A DNA stretch of 64,000 nt from Streptomyces sp. NBC_00620 (GTDB taxonomy: Bacteria; Actinomycetota; Actinomycetes; Streptomycetales; Streptomycetaceae): NCBI RefSeq assembly GCF_026341825.1, contig NZ_JAPENY010000001.1, forward strand, positions 3,410,001-3,474,000, read 5' to 3'. The notes under the pieces were generated by a model. The model was not told the DNA's origin. It was given only the letters and a program-made list of their open reading frames with translations, and did no database searches. The position numbers and the translations under genes were made by a program. Shown piece by piece: positions 53,243-61,572 of this stretch (position 1 is its first letter; every line of letters begins with the position of its first letter).

Positions 53243-54615
53243 CGCGCCGAGGCCTCCTCCAGTGATCCGGGTGCTGCCACCGGGTCCGGCGCCGGCTCAG
53301 GGGTCGAGGAAGCCGGATCCACCAGCGCCCACCACCCCACGAGCCCGAAGCAGACAGCAGTCAGGACCGTCGAGGGCCCGCCGATGTCCGCGTACATGAA
53401 GTCGATCAACTGCCAGCTGAGCAGCCCGCACGCGACGAGCGCGCAGTCGGCGCCCGACGGAGTCCGCCGCACCCGTACGAGCCCCCGCAGCGCGCACACC
53501 AGGAGCGCCAGCCAGCTGCCCGCGAGGGCGAGCAGGCCGATCAGACCCTGTTCGCTGAGGATGAGCAGGTACATGTTGTGCGGGGAGAGCAGTGGCTGCT
53601 TGCGGAAGGCGGCGCCTGCGCCTCCGGTGTCGCTGCCCGAGGAGAGGGCGAGGGAGGCGTGTCCGTCGCGGTGGTCGGGGAAGCCCTTCAACCCGACGCC
53701 GGTCAGGGGGTGTTCGCGCCACATGTCGACGGCCGCCGCCCACATCGTGTAGCGGTCGGTCACCGACTGGTCCGGCGCGTCGGCGACCTGCGTGATGCTG
53801 CTGATCCGCTCCTGGAGCATCGCGGTGCCGACGCCGAAACCGCCCACGAGGATCACCACCGCCGCGGCCACCGCCGCACCCACCTTCACCGCCCGCCGCA
53901 GCCCCGCCAGCACCAGCTGCGCGCCGCACGCCGCCGCCGTGGCGATCCACGCGCCCCGGCTGAACGACAGCGCGAGCGGCAGCAGCAGGACCAGCGAGCA
54001 CACCACGGCGGCCGTCCGCTGCCGGGCTGTATTTGCCCCGAGCGCCAGCCCCACCGCGCACACAAGGCCGAACGCCACCACGGTCGCCATCCCCATGATG
54101 TCCGTCGGCCCGAACGTCCCCACCGCGCGGATGTCCTCGCCCTGGTAGGTGGCACCGGTCCCGGTGACGTACTGCTGCACCCCGATCGCCCCCTGCCAGA
54201 GCGCGAGCCCGACGAACGACCAGGCCAGCACCCGGAAGTCGCGCCGGTCCCGCACAAGGAGCAGCACCGCCGCCGGGACCAGCACGAAGATCTGGAGATA
54301 GCGGGCGAGGCCGGTGATCCCGGCCCCCGCGTTCGCCGCCCCGGCCGCCGCGACCGCGATCCCGACCACGGGAAGTCCGATGACCAGGGCGGCGGTACGG
54401 GACAGGGGGCGCCGCCTGCCTCGCAGGAGACGCACCGCGCAGCACAGCACGACGAGCCCGGAGACGGCGTCGGCCACGGTCGCACCGCCCTCGCCGCCGG
54501 GCGCGACCGGCAGCCCGAGGAGGGCGATCACGGCGACCACGGGCAGGACGGGCAGCGCGCGCCCGAGGGCGGACGTCAGGGTGCCCAGGGGCGAGAGGGG
54601 CAGGGCTTGACTCAC
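53239..54615 (-). CDS. Wzy/O-antigen-ligase-like membrane protein
   Basis: A 458-residue protein with about 12 hydrophobic helices and one large external loop (about 270-340), matching the O-antigen ligase/polymerase (Wzy_C) family: LALSFSRGAWIATAAA before the loop, then MWREHPLTGVGLKGFPDHRD and PHNMYLLILSEQGLIGLLAL, whose conserved His and Arg are thought catalytic. It would polymerise the flipped repeat units. GTG at 54615, 4 bases after the sugar transferase stop; its own stop overlaps the flippase start. Confidence 0.88.
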   Translation of the reverse strand: MSQALPLSPLGTLTSALGRALPVLPVVAVIALLGLPVAPGGEGGATVADAVSGLVVLCCAVRLLRGRRRPLSRTAALVIGLPVVGIAVAAAGAANAGAGITGLARYLQIFVLVPAAVLLLVRDRRDFRVLAWSFVGLALWQGAIGVQQYVTGTGATYQGEDIRAVGTFGPTDIMGMATVVAFGLVCAVGLALGANTARQRTAAVVCSLVLLLPLALSFSRGAWIATAAACGAQLVLAGLRRAVKVGAAVAAAVVILVGGFGVGTAMLQERISSITQVADAPDQSVTDRYTMWAAAVDMWREHPLTGVGLKGFPDHRDGHASLALSSGSDTGGAGAAFRKQPLLSPHNMYLLILSEQGLIGLLALAGSWLALLVCALRGLVRVRRTPSGADCALVACGLLSWQLIDFMYADIGGPSTVLTAVCFGLVGWWALVDPASSTPEPAPDPVAAPGSLEEASAR

Positions 54616-54619
54616 CGGG

Positions 54620-56056
54620 TCAGCTCCCCGTCGGACGTACGAGCGCGGCGGCCGTGCGCAGCAGGATGCAGATGTCCTGCCACAGCGACCAGTTGTCGAT
54701 GTAGGCGTTGTCGAAGCGGCAGCGGTCTTCGATCGAGGTGTCGCCGCGCAGCCCGTGGATCTGGGCCAGGCCCGTGATGCCGGTCTGCATGCGGTGGCGG
54801 GCCGCGTAGCCGGGGTAGGTCTGGCTGAACTTGCCGACGAAGTACGGGCGTTCGGGGCGCGGCCCGACCAGGCTCATGTCGCCCCAGAACACGTTCCACA
54901 GCTGGAGCAGCTCGTCCAGCGAGCTGCGCCGCAGGAAGTGGCAGAACCGGCTCATCTCCCGCTCGTTCGCCACACTCCAGCGGGTCGCGGCCTCGTGCGC
55001 GTCGACCGGTCGGTGCGTGCGGAACTTCAGCAGCGTGAAGGGGCGCCCGTCCTTGCCGATGCGCTCCTGCCGGAACACCACGCCGGGGCCGTCGCTCAGC
55101 CGCAGCATGACAGCGCACACCAGCAGCAACGGGCTGACCAGCAGCAACAGTGTTCCGGAGACGGCGACATCGAGGAGCCGCTTGCCGATGCTGCCATGCC
55201 GCCTCGGCGCGGACAGCTGCCGGCAGGAGAAGCCCGCGAGCTGCCCGTGCTGCCCGCTGTCGTACGACGGGGAGTCCGCGTCGACCTCCCAGACCGCGCA
55301 GCCCGCCTCGGCCAACGCCCGCAGCAGCGGCCCGCGTTCGCCGCCGGACTTCACGACGAGCACGGCCCGCACACTGTTCTGGATGAGGGCCCGCTGCACC
55401 TCCTCGCCCGTGGTGAGGACCGGCAGCCCGTCACCCCCGGTCGCCTGGTCGGCGACGATGCCCACCGGCCGCACTCCGCACGCAGGATGACGCAGGAAGG
55501 CCGCGGCCACCCGCTGCGCCGTCGCGGCGGGGCCGATCACCAGCGCGGCACTCGGGCGCAGCACGAGGGCCCGGCGCCGCCGCCAGTGCAGCGTGCCCCG
55601 GCTCGCGCAGCTCGCCGCCGACTGGAGGACGCAGCCGATGGCCAGGGTCCGGGCGGACAGCGCGGCGGCGGGGAAGAGCGCCGCGAGCAGGGCCGCCGGC
55701 ACGCACCAGGCGACCGCGATCCGCGCGCAGACCGCGGGCAGTTCGTCCAGTACGGCGGGCATGGGCTCGGCGCGGTACAGCGACGCGTGCGCGTTCAGCC
55801 AGACCACTCCGAGCACCAGCGCGACGACGAGGAGCGGCTGCCGCTGCGTCTGTGTGAGCGCAAGGCCGGCCAGCAGCGCCGCACCGCCGTCCACGGCGAG
55901 CAGCGGCAGGCGGGAGGCCCGCCGCACGGAGGGCCGCTGTCCGGCCGGCAATCTGAAGCCGTCGGCGGCCCCGCGCGGGGGGATGACCGAGACGGGTGAG
56001 GATCCGTACTCCCGGGGCTGTCCGCCGGGGGAGGGAACGGTGCTTTCCGCAGTCAC
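54620..56056 (-). CDS. Undecaprenyl-phosphate sugar-1-phosphate transferase (WcaJ/CpsE type)
   Basis: A 478-residue initiating transferase. The N-terminal part has several helices and a CoA-binding-like Rossmann domain (SAALVIGPAATAQRV); the C-terminal catalytic domain starts KRLLDVAVSGTLLLL with a helical hairpin and shows GVVFRQERIGKDGRPFTLLKFRT, RRSSLDELLQLWNVFWGDMSLVGPRPERP and TGITGLAQIHGLRGD. It transfers a sugar phosphate to the undecaprenyl carrier, committing the pathway. GTG at 56056 overlaps the upstream GT4 stop by 4 bases. Confidence 0.92.
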   Translation of the reverse strand: MTAESTVPSPGGQPREYGSSPVSVIPPRGAADGFRLPAGQRPSVRRASRLPLLAVDGGAALLAGLALTQTQRQPLLVVALVLGVVWLNAHASLYRAEPMPAVLDELPAVCARIAVAWCVPAALLAALFPAAALSARTLAIGCVLQSAASCASRGTLHWRRRRALVLRPSAALVIGPAATAQRVAAAFLRHPACGVRPVGIVADQATGGDGLPVLTTGEEVQRALIQNSVRAVLVVKSGGERGPLLRALAEAGCAVWEVDADSPSYDSGQHGQLAGFSCRQLSAPRRHGSIGKRLLDVAVSGTLLLLVSPLLLVCAVMLRLSDGPGVVFRQERIGKDGRPFTLLKFRTHRPVDAHEAATRWSVANEREMSRFCHFLRRSSLDELLQLWNVFWGDMSLVGPRPERPYFVGKFSQTYPGYAARHRMQTGITGLAQIHGLRGDTSIEDRCRFDNAYIDNWSLWQDICILLRTAAALVRPTGS

Positions 56057-57249
56057 GAGTGGATGGACTCCCTGCACTCGGTGTGTTCCCCGCTCACGGC
56101 CTGTCCGCCGAGCCCCGGAGTGAGCAGCTCGCGGTAGACGTCCGCGACCGCGTCGGCCGTGCGGCGCACGTCGTGCGTGGTCAGTACGTGGCGGCGGCCC
56201 TGGTGGCCGAGGGACTCGCGCAGCAGCGGATCGGACAGCAGTTCGGAGATCGCGTGGGCGAGTGGGCCGGGCGCCTGAGACGGCACCAGGCAACGTGATC
56301 GGAGCGCCGGCGGCAGGCTCTCGCGGGCGCCGTCCACATCCGTCAGCACGACCGGACGTCCACAGGCCATCGCTTCCAGCGGAGCCAGCGCCATGCCCTC
56401 CCAACGGGACGGCAGCACCACCAGATCGGCGGCCTGGTACCAGGGCACGGCATCGTCGGCGGCACCGGCGAACAGCACCCCGGCGGGCGCCTCGGCACGC
56501 AGCCGCCCGGTGTCCGGCCCGTCCCCGACCAGCACGAGCCGGGCCGTCGGCACCCGCCGGACCACCTCGCGCCACGCCTCGAGCAGGACGTCCTGCCCCT
56601 TCTGCCGGCACAGCCGCCCCACGCAGACCACCAGGGGGCTCACCGGCCCGACTCCCGATTCGGCGAGCAGCGGGATCCCGGCCCGTACGGTGTCCACGGC
56701 CGCGGGGTGGAAGCGCGCCGGATCGACGCCGTTGGGGATCACGCGCCAGGGGGCGCGCACTCCGGCGCGTACGCCGGTGGTGCGCTCCGCTTCGCTGACA
56801 CACACCACCCGGGAAGCCCAACGCGCCCCCCACCGCTCCCACTTCAACGCGAGCCCGGCGGTGACCCCGCCGACGGCCTCGAACGACCAGGCGTGCGGCT
56901 GGAAAACGGTCGGTACCCGCCCCCGTACGGCGAGCCGGGCGGCGAGCCCTGCCTTGGCGCTGTGCGCGTGCACCACATCGGGCCGCACATCCGCGATCAC
57001 CCGCCCGAGCCGCCGTACCTCCTGAGGCAGCGAAGGCCCCGGCGCACGCGTCGCCTGCCAGTCGCGTACGTCACCGCCGAGCGCCCGGAGCGTCCGTGCG
57101 AGGCCGCTGCCGTCCGGGCAGGCGACGGTGACGTGCGTTCCGGTGGAGAGCTGGGCCCTCACCAGGTCCGTCACGACCCGGGCGACTCCGCCGTCGACCG
57201 GCTGGGTGATGTGAAGGACCTGGGGCGGAGGGTCGGTTGACAGTTGCAT
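56053..57249 (-). CDS. GT4-family glycosyltransferase
   Basis: A 398-residue GT-B transferase: HITQPVDGGVARVVTDLVRAQ at the start, VVHAHSAKAGLAARLA, RVIPNGVDPARFHP, and the EX7E motif WEGMALAPLEAMACGRPVVLTD. It is first of the overlapping glycan run and probably acts directly after the initiating transferase coded next to it. ATG at 57249 follows GAGGAA; the upstream in-frame TTG adds only six residues. Confidence 0.9.
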   Translation of the reverse strand: MQLSTDPPPQVLHITQPVDGGVARVVTDLVRAQLSTGTHVTVACPDGSGLARTLRALGGDVRDWQATRAPGPSLPQEVRRLGRVIADVRPDVVHAHSAKAGLAARLAVRGRVPTVFQPHAWSFEAVGGVTAGLALKWERWGARWASRVVCVSEAERTTGVRAGVRAPWRVIPNGVDPARFHPAAVDTVRAGIPLLAESGVGPVSPLVVCVGRLCRQKGQDVLLEAWREVVRRVPTARLVLVGDGPDTGRLRAEAPAGVLFAGAADDAVPWYQAADLVVLPSRWEGMALAPLEAMACGRPVVLTDVDGARESLPPALRSRCLVPSQAPGPLAHAISELLSDPLLRESLGHQGRRHVLTTHDVRRTADAVADVYRELLTPGLGGQAVSGEHTECRESIHS

Positions 57250-57289
57250 GCGCGGTTCCTCGCTCAAGGGTGGCGCGCGGGCGCGCGCG

Positions 57290-58390
57290 TCACTGCTTCG
57301 CGTCGACGGCGGTGAACAGTGCCCCGACCCACGCCGCGTCCCGCTGCGAAACGAGCCGGAAGGTCAACTGGTCACCCCCGCGCCGGATCCCCTTACCAAG
57401 TTCGAGGACGTCCGAGTCGTAGCCGAGCGTGTTCGGGTACGCGGGCACCCGCTTCATCGCGGCCGACGCCGGCTCGCTGATCGTCGAATTCAGCACGTCG
57501 TCACGGGGGTTCGCCCCGTCGCCCAGCGCCGTCGGCCCGCCGCGCCCGGTCGACACGGTCAGCGAGTCGCCCCGGCTCCCGCGGTCGCCGTTGTACGCGA
57601 CCAGGCCCGCACGCCCGCCGGCCCCCGCGGGGAACCGCAGGCCGCGCAACCGGATCACCTGGTCCTCGCGCGGGCCGAGCGAGTCGAAGCCGTCCCACAT
57701 CGCCAGATGCCGCAGCGGCTCCGACTCCTTCTCGTACGCCACCATCAGCGTCCAGCCGCCCCAGGCACCGGCGGCGGAGCGGCCCATGGCGACATTGACC
57801 TGCGCCACGGTGTACAGCCCCGAACCGCTCGCCCGCACCAGCTTCGTGACATCCGCCGAGGCCTGGAAGGCATCGGCTCCGCGCGCCACCCGGTGCCCGA
57901 CCACGGTGTCCGCGAGCACGGCCTTGTACTCGCCGTCGGGCTCCGCGAACAGCACCCGCCCGTTGTCCTTCGGCGGCTTCTGCTCACCGACCCGGAGGTT
58001 GCCGCCCCAGTACAGCCGCGCGTACGTGACGCGCGCGCCCTGAGGCAGACGGACCTCGCCGAGGCTGGAGTTGTACGTGTTCGGGTCCTTGTCGACATCC
58101 ACGTAGAACATGTCGAAGTCGCTGTTCACGGCCGCCTGTCCGCCCGCGCGTGCCGCGGAGCAGGACGGCGCCGCCGCCCGGGTGACCGTCGTACGGCAGC
58201 TGATGGAGGAGTTGGCCGCCCGGACGATTCCGCCGTGCTGCAGCGCGCGGTACCGCTGGGTGAAGTTGACGCTCTCCGCCTCGGCGGCGGACGGCGCGGC
58301 CGTCGCGGGGCAGCCAGGCGCCAGCACAGTGGCGAGGGCAGAGCAGCCGACCAACGCACGGCGCAGCAGAAGACCCGGGGAAATACGCAT
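57290..58390 (-). CDS. Secreted DUF3344-like protein
   Basis: A 366-residue exported protein. The signal region (MRISPGLLLRRALVGCSALATVLA) is followed by SVNFTQRYRALQHGGIVRAANSSISC, then a beta-rich body with VTYARLYWGGN, GWTLMVAYE and a C-terminal NTLGYDSDVLELG. This resembles the actinobacterial family I know as DUF3344, of unknown function and surface or matrix location. It lies 40 bases upstream of the glycan run and may share its promoter. A Cys in LAPGC could also make it a lipoprotein. ATG at 58390; ribosome site weak. Confidence 0.7.
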   Translation of the reverse strand: MRISPGLLLRRALVGCSALATVLAPGCPATAAPSAAEAESVNFTQRYRALQHGGIVRAANSSISCRTTVTRAAAPSCSAARAGGQAAVNSDFDMFYVDVDKDPNTYNSSLGEVRLPQGARVTYARLYWGGNLRVGEQKPPKDNGRVLFAEPDGEYKAVLADTVVGHRVARGADAFQASADVTKLVRASGSGLYTVAQVNVAMGRSAAGAWGGWTLMVAYEKESEPLRHLAMWDGFDSLGPREDQVIRLRGLRFPAGAGGRAGLVAYNGDRGSRGDSLTVSTGRGGPTALGDGANPRDDVLNSTISEPASAAMKRVPAYPNTLGYDSDVLELGKGIRRGGDQLTFRLVSQRDAAWVGALFTAVDAKQ

Positions 58391-58640
58391 GACCGGCGGT
58401 GCCCTTTCGGGAGGAAAAGGTTCGGGACCAGGCCTGCTTCCAAGCGGCCTCGGGAGGAGCGCCACACTAGCCTCTATCCGTATTTATCGGTGAAAGCTGA
58501 CAAGTGTGTCGGAATGGTGAAAGCCCGGCGGTTTACGAGATCACCCTTTCGGAGGCACAACCCGCGCGGGCGCCGCGCGTTGATTCCAGAGCCGGGCATC
58601 CCCGCCCGGATGTTGTGTCGACTCCAAGGAGCACTTCTCC

Positions 58641-58880
58641 ATGTCGCGTATCGCGAAGGGCCTGGCCCTGACCTCCGTTGCCGCCGCCGCCGTGGCGGGC
58701 ACCGCCGGCATCGCCGCCGCCGACAGCGACGCACACGGCGCCGCGGCCCACTCCCCGGGCGTCCTGTCGGGCAACGTCCTGCAGGCTCCGATCCACATCC
58801 CGGTGAACGTCTGCGGTAACACGGTCAACGTCATCGGTCTGCTGAACCCCGCGTTCGGCAACACCTGCGTCAACGACTGA
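58641..58880 (+). CDS. Short chaplin (ChpF-like position)
   Basis: A 79-residue secreted chaplin. Signal peptide ends near GIAAA (about 26); the mature domain has DAHGAAAHSPGVLSGN, APIHIPVNVCGNTVNVI and NPAFGNTCVND with both Cys. It assembles into surface-active amyloid on aerial structures. ATG at 58641 after AAGGAG. Its place between the glycan run and the tyrosinase genes matches chpF of S. coelicolor. Divergent from the DUF3344-like gene across 250 bases. Confidence 0.92.
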   Translation: MSRIAKGLALTSVAAAAVAGTAGIAAADSDAHGAAAHSPGVLSGNVLQAPIHIPVNVCGNTVNVIGLLNPAFGNTCVND

Positions 58881-58900
58881 CGTCAGCGCGGCCCCTTCTG

Positions 58901-58932
58901 CCGGCCGTCCTCCCCAACGGGAGGGCGGCCGG
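58901..58932 (+). terminator. Terminator of short chaplin gene
   Basis: CCGGCCGTCCTCCC (58901-58914) pairs with 58919-58932 with one G-T pair and a 4-base loop, 21 bases after the stop. No U-run follows. Confidence 0.75.
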
Positions 58933-59117
58933 TTCGCGTTGCCCCGAATGGGGGGAAGCGGGTTCCTGCTCCCGGCATGGCTCCTCACCAGGGAGGACGT
59001 CGGTGGCAAGGACCCCGGGCCGCTACGCGGAGCGCTCGATCGGTTGCAGACGGCGATGACCACTTCCACGGTGAGAACAAGGTCAAAGTCCGAACGAACC
59101 ATCGAAGGGAACCATCC

Positions 59118-59930
59118 ATGCGTGCTCTGCCCGCACGGCGCATAGCGTCCTCCGCACTCTGCGCCACGCTTCTGCTCGGGATCGCCGCACCGGCCGCCAT
59201 CGCGGCGGACAGCGACTCGGCGCGTGGCCACTCCGCTGCGGCGGCACCCGTCCCCGGCGCGGACGCGCTTCTGGCGCAGGTCCAGTCCCTGGCCGACATC
59301 GGCACCGTGCTGACCCCGGTCACCGATCTCCTCAACGCCGCGCTCAAGGCCGACGACGGCCAGCTCTCCGCCGACCAGGCGGCCACGCTCGGCCAGGCCG
59401 TGAAGGACGCGATCGCCAAGCTCACCGCGGTGGCCCCGGTGACGCCGCCGGTGTCGGTCCCTGAGGTGCCGGCTGTGCCCGCGACGCCGACGGTGCCGGC
59501 TGTTCCCGCGGTCCCGGCCGTTCCTGCTGTCCCGGCCGTTCCCGCGCTGCCCAAGAGCGACGAGGCCGCCGAGGACGACAAGGCTCCCGCTACGAGCGGT
59601 TCGCGTGCCGCGGCTCCGGCGGACCTGAAGGCCGACGCGCTCGCCGCGCTGCAGAAGGCGGTCGACACGCTGCTCGCGGCGGTCACCTCCGGCGACCCCG
59701 CAGGAGTAGTCCCCGCCGCGACGGCCGTGGTGACGGGTCTCGTCAACCTCGTCGTCGCCGTGGTGCTCGGCGGCGGCCTGCCCGTGCCGGACCTGCCCGG
59801 TCTGCCGAGCCTGTCCTCACTGCCGGCGGTCCCCGCGGTCCCGGCAGTTCCGGCGGTCCCCGCGGTTCCCGCAGTTCCCGCGGTCCCGGCGGTTCCGGCC
59901 CTCCCGACGGGCGGTCTTCTGCCCTCCTGA
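59118..59930 (+). CDS. Secreted Val-Pro-Ala repeat protein
   Basis: A 270-residue exported protein of unknown function. Signal peptide about 1-31 (LLLGIAAPAAIAA). Two helical segments (about 45-112 and 160-200) alternate with two tracts of tandem VPA triplets (about 114-147 and 234-262); a hydrophobic stretch VTGLVNLVVAVVLGGGLPVP precedes the second tract. No Cys, sortase motif or enzyme motif is visible. Collagen- or silk-like VPA repeats suggest a structural surface or wall-spanning role. ATG at 59118 after GAAGGGAA. It sits between two chaplin genes and has its own terminator. Confidence 0.75.
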   Translation: MRALPARRIASSALCATLLLGIAAPAAIAADSDSARGHSAAAAPVPGADALLAQVQSLADIGTVLTPVTDLLNAALKADDGQLSADQAATLGQAVKDAIAKLTAVAPVTPPVSVPEVPAVPATPTVPAVPAVPAVPAVPAVPALPKSDEAAEDDKAPATSGSRAAAPADLKADALAALQKAVDTLLAAVTSGDPAGVVPAATAVVTGLVNLVVAVVLGGGLPVPDLPGLPSLSSLPAVPAVPAVPAVPAVPAVPAVPAVPALPTGGLLPS

Positions 59931-59970
59931 TCACGGGGAGCGGTGCCTGAGGCGAAACAGTCGCCACCCC

Positions 59971-60010
59971 GCCGTCGTGCCGACCGTCCCGGTCGGCACG
60001 ACGGCTGTTT
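59971..60010 (+). terminator. Terminator of VPA-repeat gene
   Basis: A perfect 16-bp stem (59971-59986 with 59990-60005), 3-base loop, followed by TGTTTTG. Confidence 0.9.
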
Positions 60011-60185
60011 TGCATTCGCTCTTATATGAGAATGCGACGCGCCGTTCATTCGGGTGGGGTGCAGGAAATTTCTGCACACGGGGTTTCCGTCGCGTCCGGC
60101 CATCGTTAGCCAGGGCGTATGCACATTCCCTCTGGTGACATCAGTTGCCGAACCGGTGACATGAGTTGCCGAAGAAAGGAACACG

Positions 60186-60488
60186 ATGAAGTCCCTGAAG
60201 GCCGCCGCTGTCGTTGCCGGGTCCATCGCCATCGCTGGTGCCGCCGCGCCCGCCTTTGCCTACGAGGCCTCCGACCTCACGCCCACCAGCCTCAACGGCG
60301 CCCTGGAGACCATCACCAGCCAGCGCTCGCTCAGCCTGAAGGACGTGCAGCCCCTCCAGCACCAGTCGGACGCGCTCAACACCGAGAACCAGAGCTCACC
60401 GCTCAGTGCCGTGAGCAGCGCGACGGACGCGCTCAACTCGCCCGGTGGTCCCACGGCGCTCCTCGGCGGACTTCCCCTTCAGGGCTGA
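60186..60488 (+). CDS. Small secreted protein, unknown
   Basis: A 100-residue exported protein. The signal peptide MKSLKAAAVVAGSIAIAGAAAPAFA resembles those of the chaplins here. The mature 75 residues are polar and Ser/Leu/Gln-rich (SLNGALETITSQRSLSLKDVQPLQ, STDALNSPGG) with no Cys. I do not recognise the family. ATG at 60186 follows GAAAGGAA. Its position between chaplins suggests a coat or matrix protein, which is inference. Confidence 0.7.
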   Translation: MKSLKAAAVVAGSIAIAGAAAPAFAYEASDLTPTSLNGALETITSQRSLSLKDVQPLQHQSDALNTENQSSPLSAVSSATDALNSPGGPTALLGGLPLQG

Positions 60489-60617
60489 CCCGAGTCAGGG
60501 GCTGACCCGAGTCAGGGCTTGAATCGAGCTAATCGGTTCATTTCATCGCGTGTCTTTTCCGCGAGGCCCACGGACACCTCCATACGCTGGAGCAAATCTC
60601 CAAGGAAAGGGCTGACG

Positions 60618-60857
60618 ATGAACACTGCCAAGAAGGCCGCTCTGATTATCGCCACTGCCGGAATGGCAGCGGGTGCCGCTTCGGGCAGCGCCTTCGCCGA
60701 CGCCGGCGCGGAGGGAGCCGCGGTCAAGTCCCCGGGTGTCCTCTCCGGCAACGTCGTACAGGTCCCGGTGCACGTTCCGGTGAATGTCTGCGGCAACACG
60801 GTCAACGTCATCGGTCTGCTGAACCCGGCGTTCGGGAACACCTGCGTCAACAAGTGA
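60618..60857 (+). CDS. Short chaplin
   Basis: A 79-residue chaplin. Signal peptide ends SAFA (about 27); the mature domain is DAGAEGAAVKSPGVLSGN, VPVHVPVNVCGNTVNVI and NPAFGNTCVNK with two Cys. ATG at 60618 after AAGGAAAGGG; the open frame back to 60519 is not supported. It could be the local counterpart of chpG or an extra copy. With chpD-, chpA- and chpF-like genes, this window has four chaplin genes. Confidence 0.92.
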   Translation: MNTAKKAALIIATAGMAAGAASGSAFADAGAEGAAVKSPGVLSGNVVQVPVHVPVNVCGNTVNVIGLLNPAFGNTCVNK

Positions 60858-60895
60858 CGTCGTACGTCGACCATCGACATTCGTACGCGCGCTGA

Positions 60896-60930
60896 AAGGG
60901 CCGATTCCGCATCCCGCGGAGTCGGCCCTT
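60896..60930 (+). terminator. Terminator of short chaplin gene
   Basis: AAGGGCCGATTCCGC (60896-60910) pairs with 60916-60930 with one G-T pair and a 5-base loop. Confidence 0.8.
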
Positions 60931-61074
60931 CGCGTTTGCCGGCCGCGCGCTGCCGCGTTGCCGGCTGCGCATTGTTCGATTCGCGTCCCTCGTTCGTGTG
61001 GTCGGCCGGGCGGTTGTCGCCCGGTCGGGTGAGAAAGGGGCGGGCCCGTTCGGGTGCGTCGATAAGGTTCCGCG

Positions 61075-61572
61075 GTGACCTCAACCTCAAGCGAAACGCG
61101 CCCTTTCCGGGCCGCCGATCTCGGCACGCTCGCCGTCATGGCCTTCAGCGGTGACGCCCCCGACGGCGACATGCCGTACCTCCTCGCCTATTCCCTGGGC
61201 GACAGCGAGGGCGGCCCGGAGGCCACCTCGGCCGCCATCGAGCGGCTGCTGAGCGACAACGGTCTGCCCGTCGGAGACACGCTCCTCGACGGTTCGCAGT
61301 ACCCGAGCCTGCCGCTCACCCTCCTCGTCGAGGCGGGCCAGGCCGTCGTCACCATGCCGTCCCTCAACGCCCAGTGCGTCGTTCCGCCCGAGTGGCTCGC
61401 CGCCGTCGGCGAACGCGGCTACGCCTACTTCCTGTTCGCCACCCGCGCCTGGCCCGACGCCGAGCCCGGCAAGCCCGTCGACCCGGAGAACCTGGCCGCC
61501 TTCGCGGGTGACGAGGAGACCCTGAACAGCGCGGCGCACGTACTGCTGCCCGCGCGCCGCCTGCGCGGCTGA
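61075..61572 (+). CDS. Conserved hypothetical protein (possibly DUF5949)
   Basis: A 165-residue soluble protein with MPYLLAYSLGDSEGGPEA, LPLTLLVEAGQAVVTMPSLNAQCVVPPEWLAAV and YFLFATRAWP. It resembles a small Streptomyces family that I believe is labelled DUF5949; I cannot verify this. No catalytic motif or signal peptide. GTG at 61075. Its stop overlaps the start of the VKOR gene (TGATG), so the two are co-translated. Confidence 0.65.
   Translation: MTSTSSETRPFRAADLGTLAVMAFSGDAPDGDMPYLLAYSLGDSEGGPEATSAAIERLLSDNGLPVGDTLLDGSQYPSLPLTLLVEAGQAVVTMPSLNAQCVVPPEWLAAVGERGYAYFLFATRAWPDAEPGKPVDPENLAAFAGDEETLNSAAHVLLPARRLRG

Noticed and set aside
50822..53752. 976-codon plus-strand frame across deacetylase and flippase genes
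   Set aside because: The repeat tract removes stops in several frames; the translation is Arg/Gly/Ala-rich and crosses three real minus-strand genes.
59459..59905. Tandem repeats as a possible CRISPR array
   Set aside because: The 9-bp units have no unique spacers and are in frame coding for VPA triplets.
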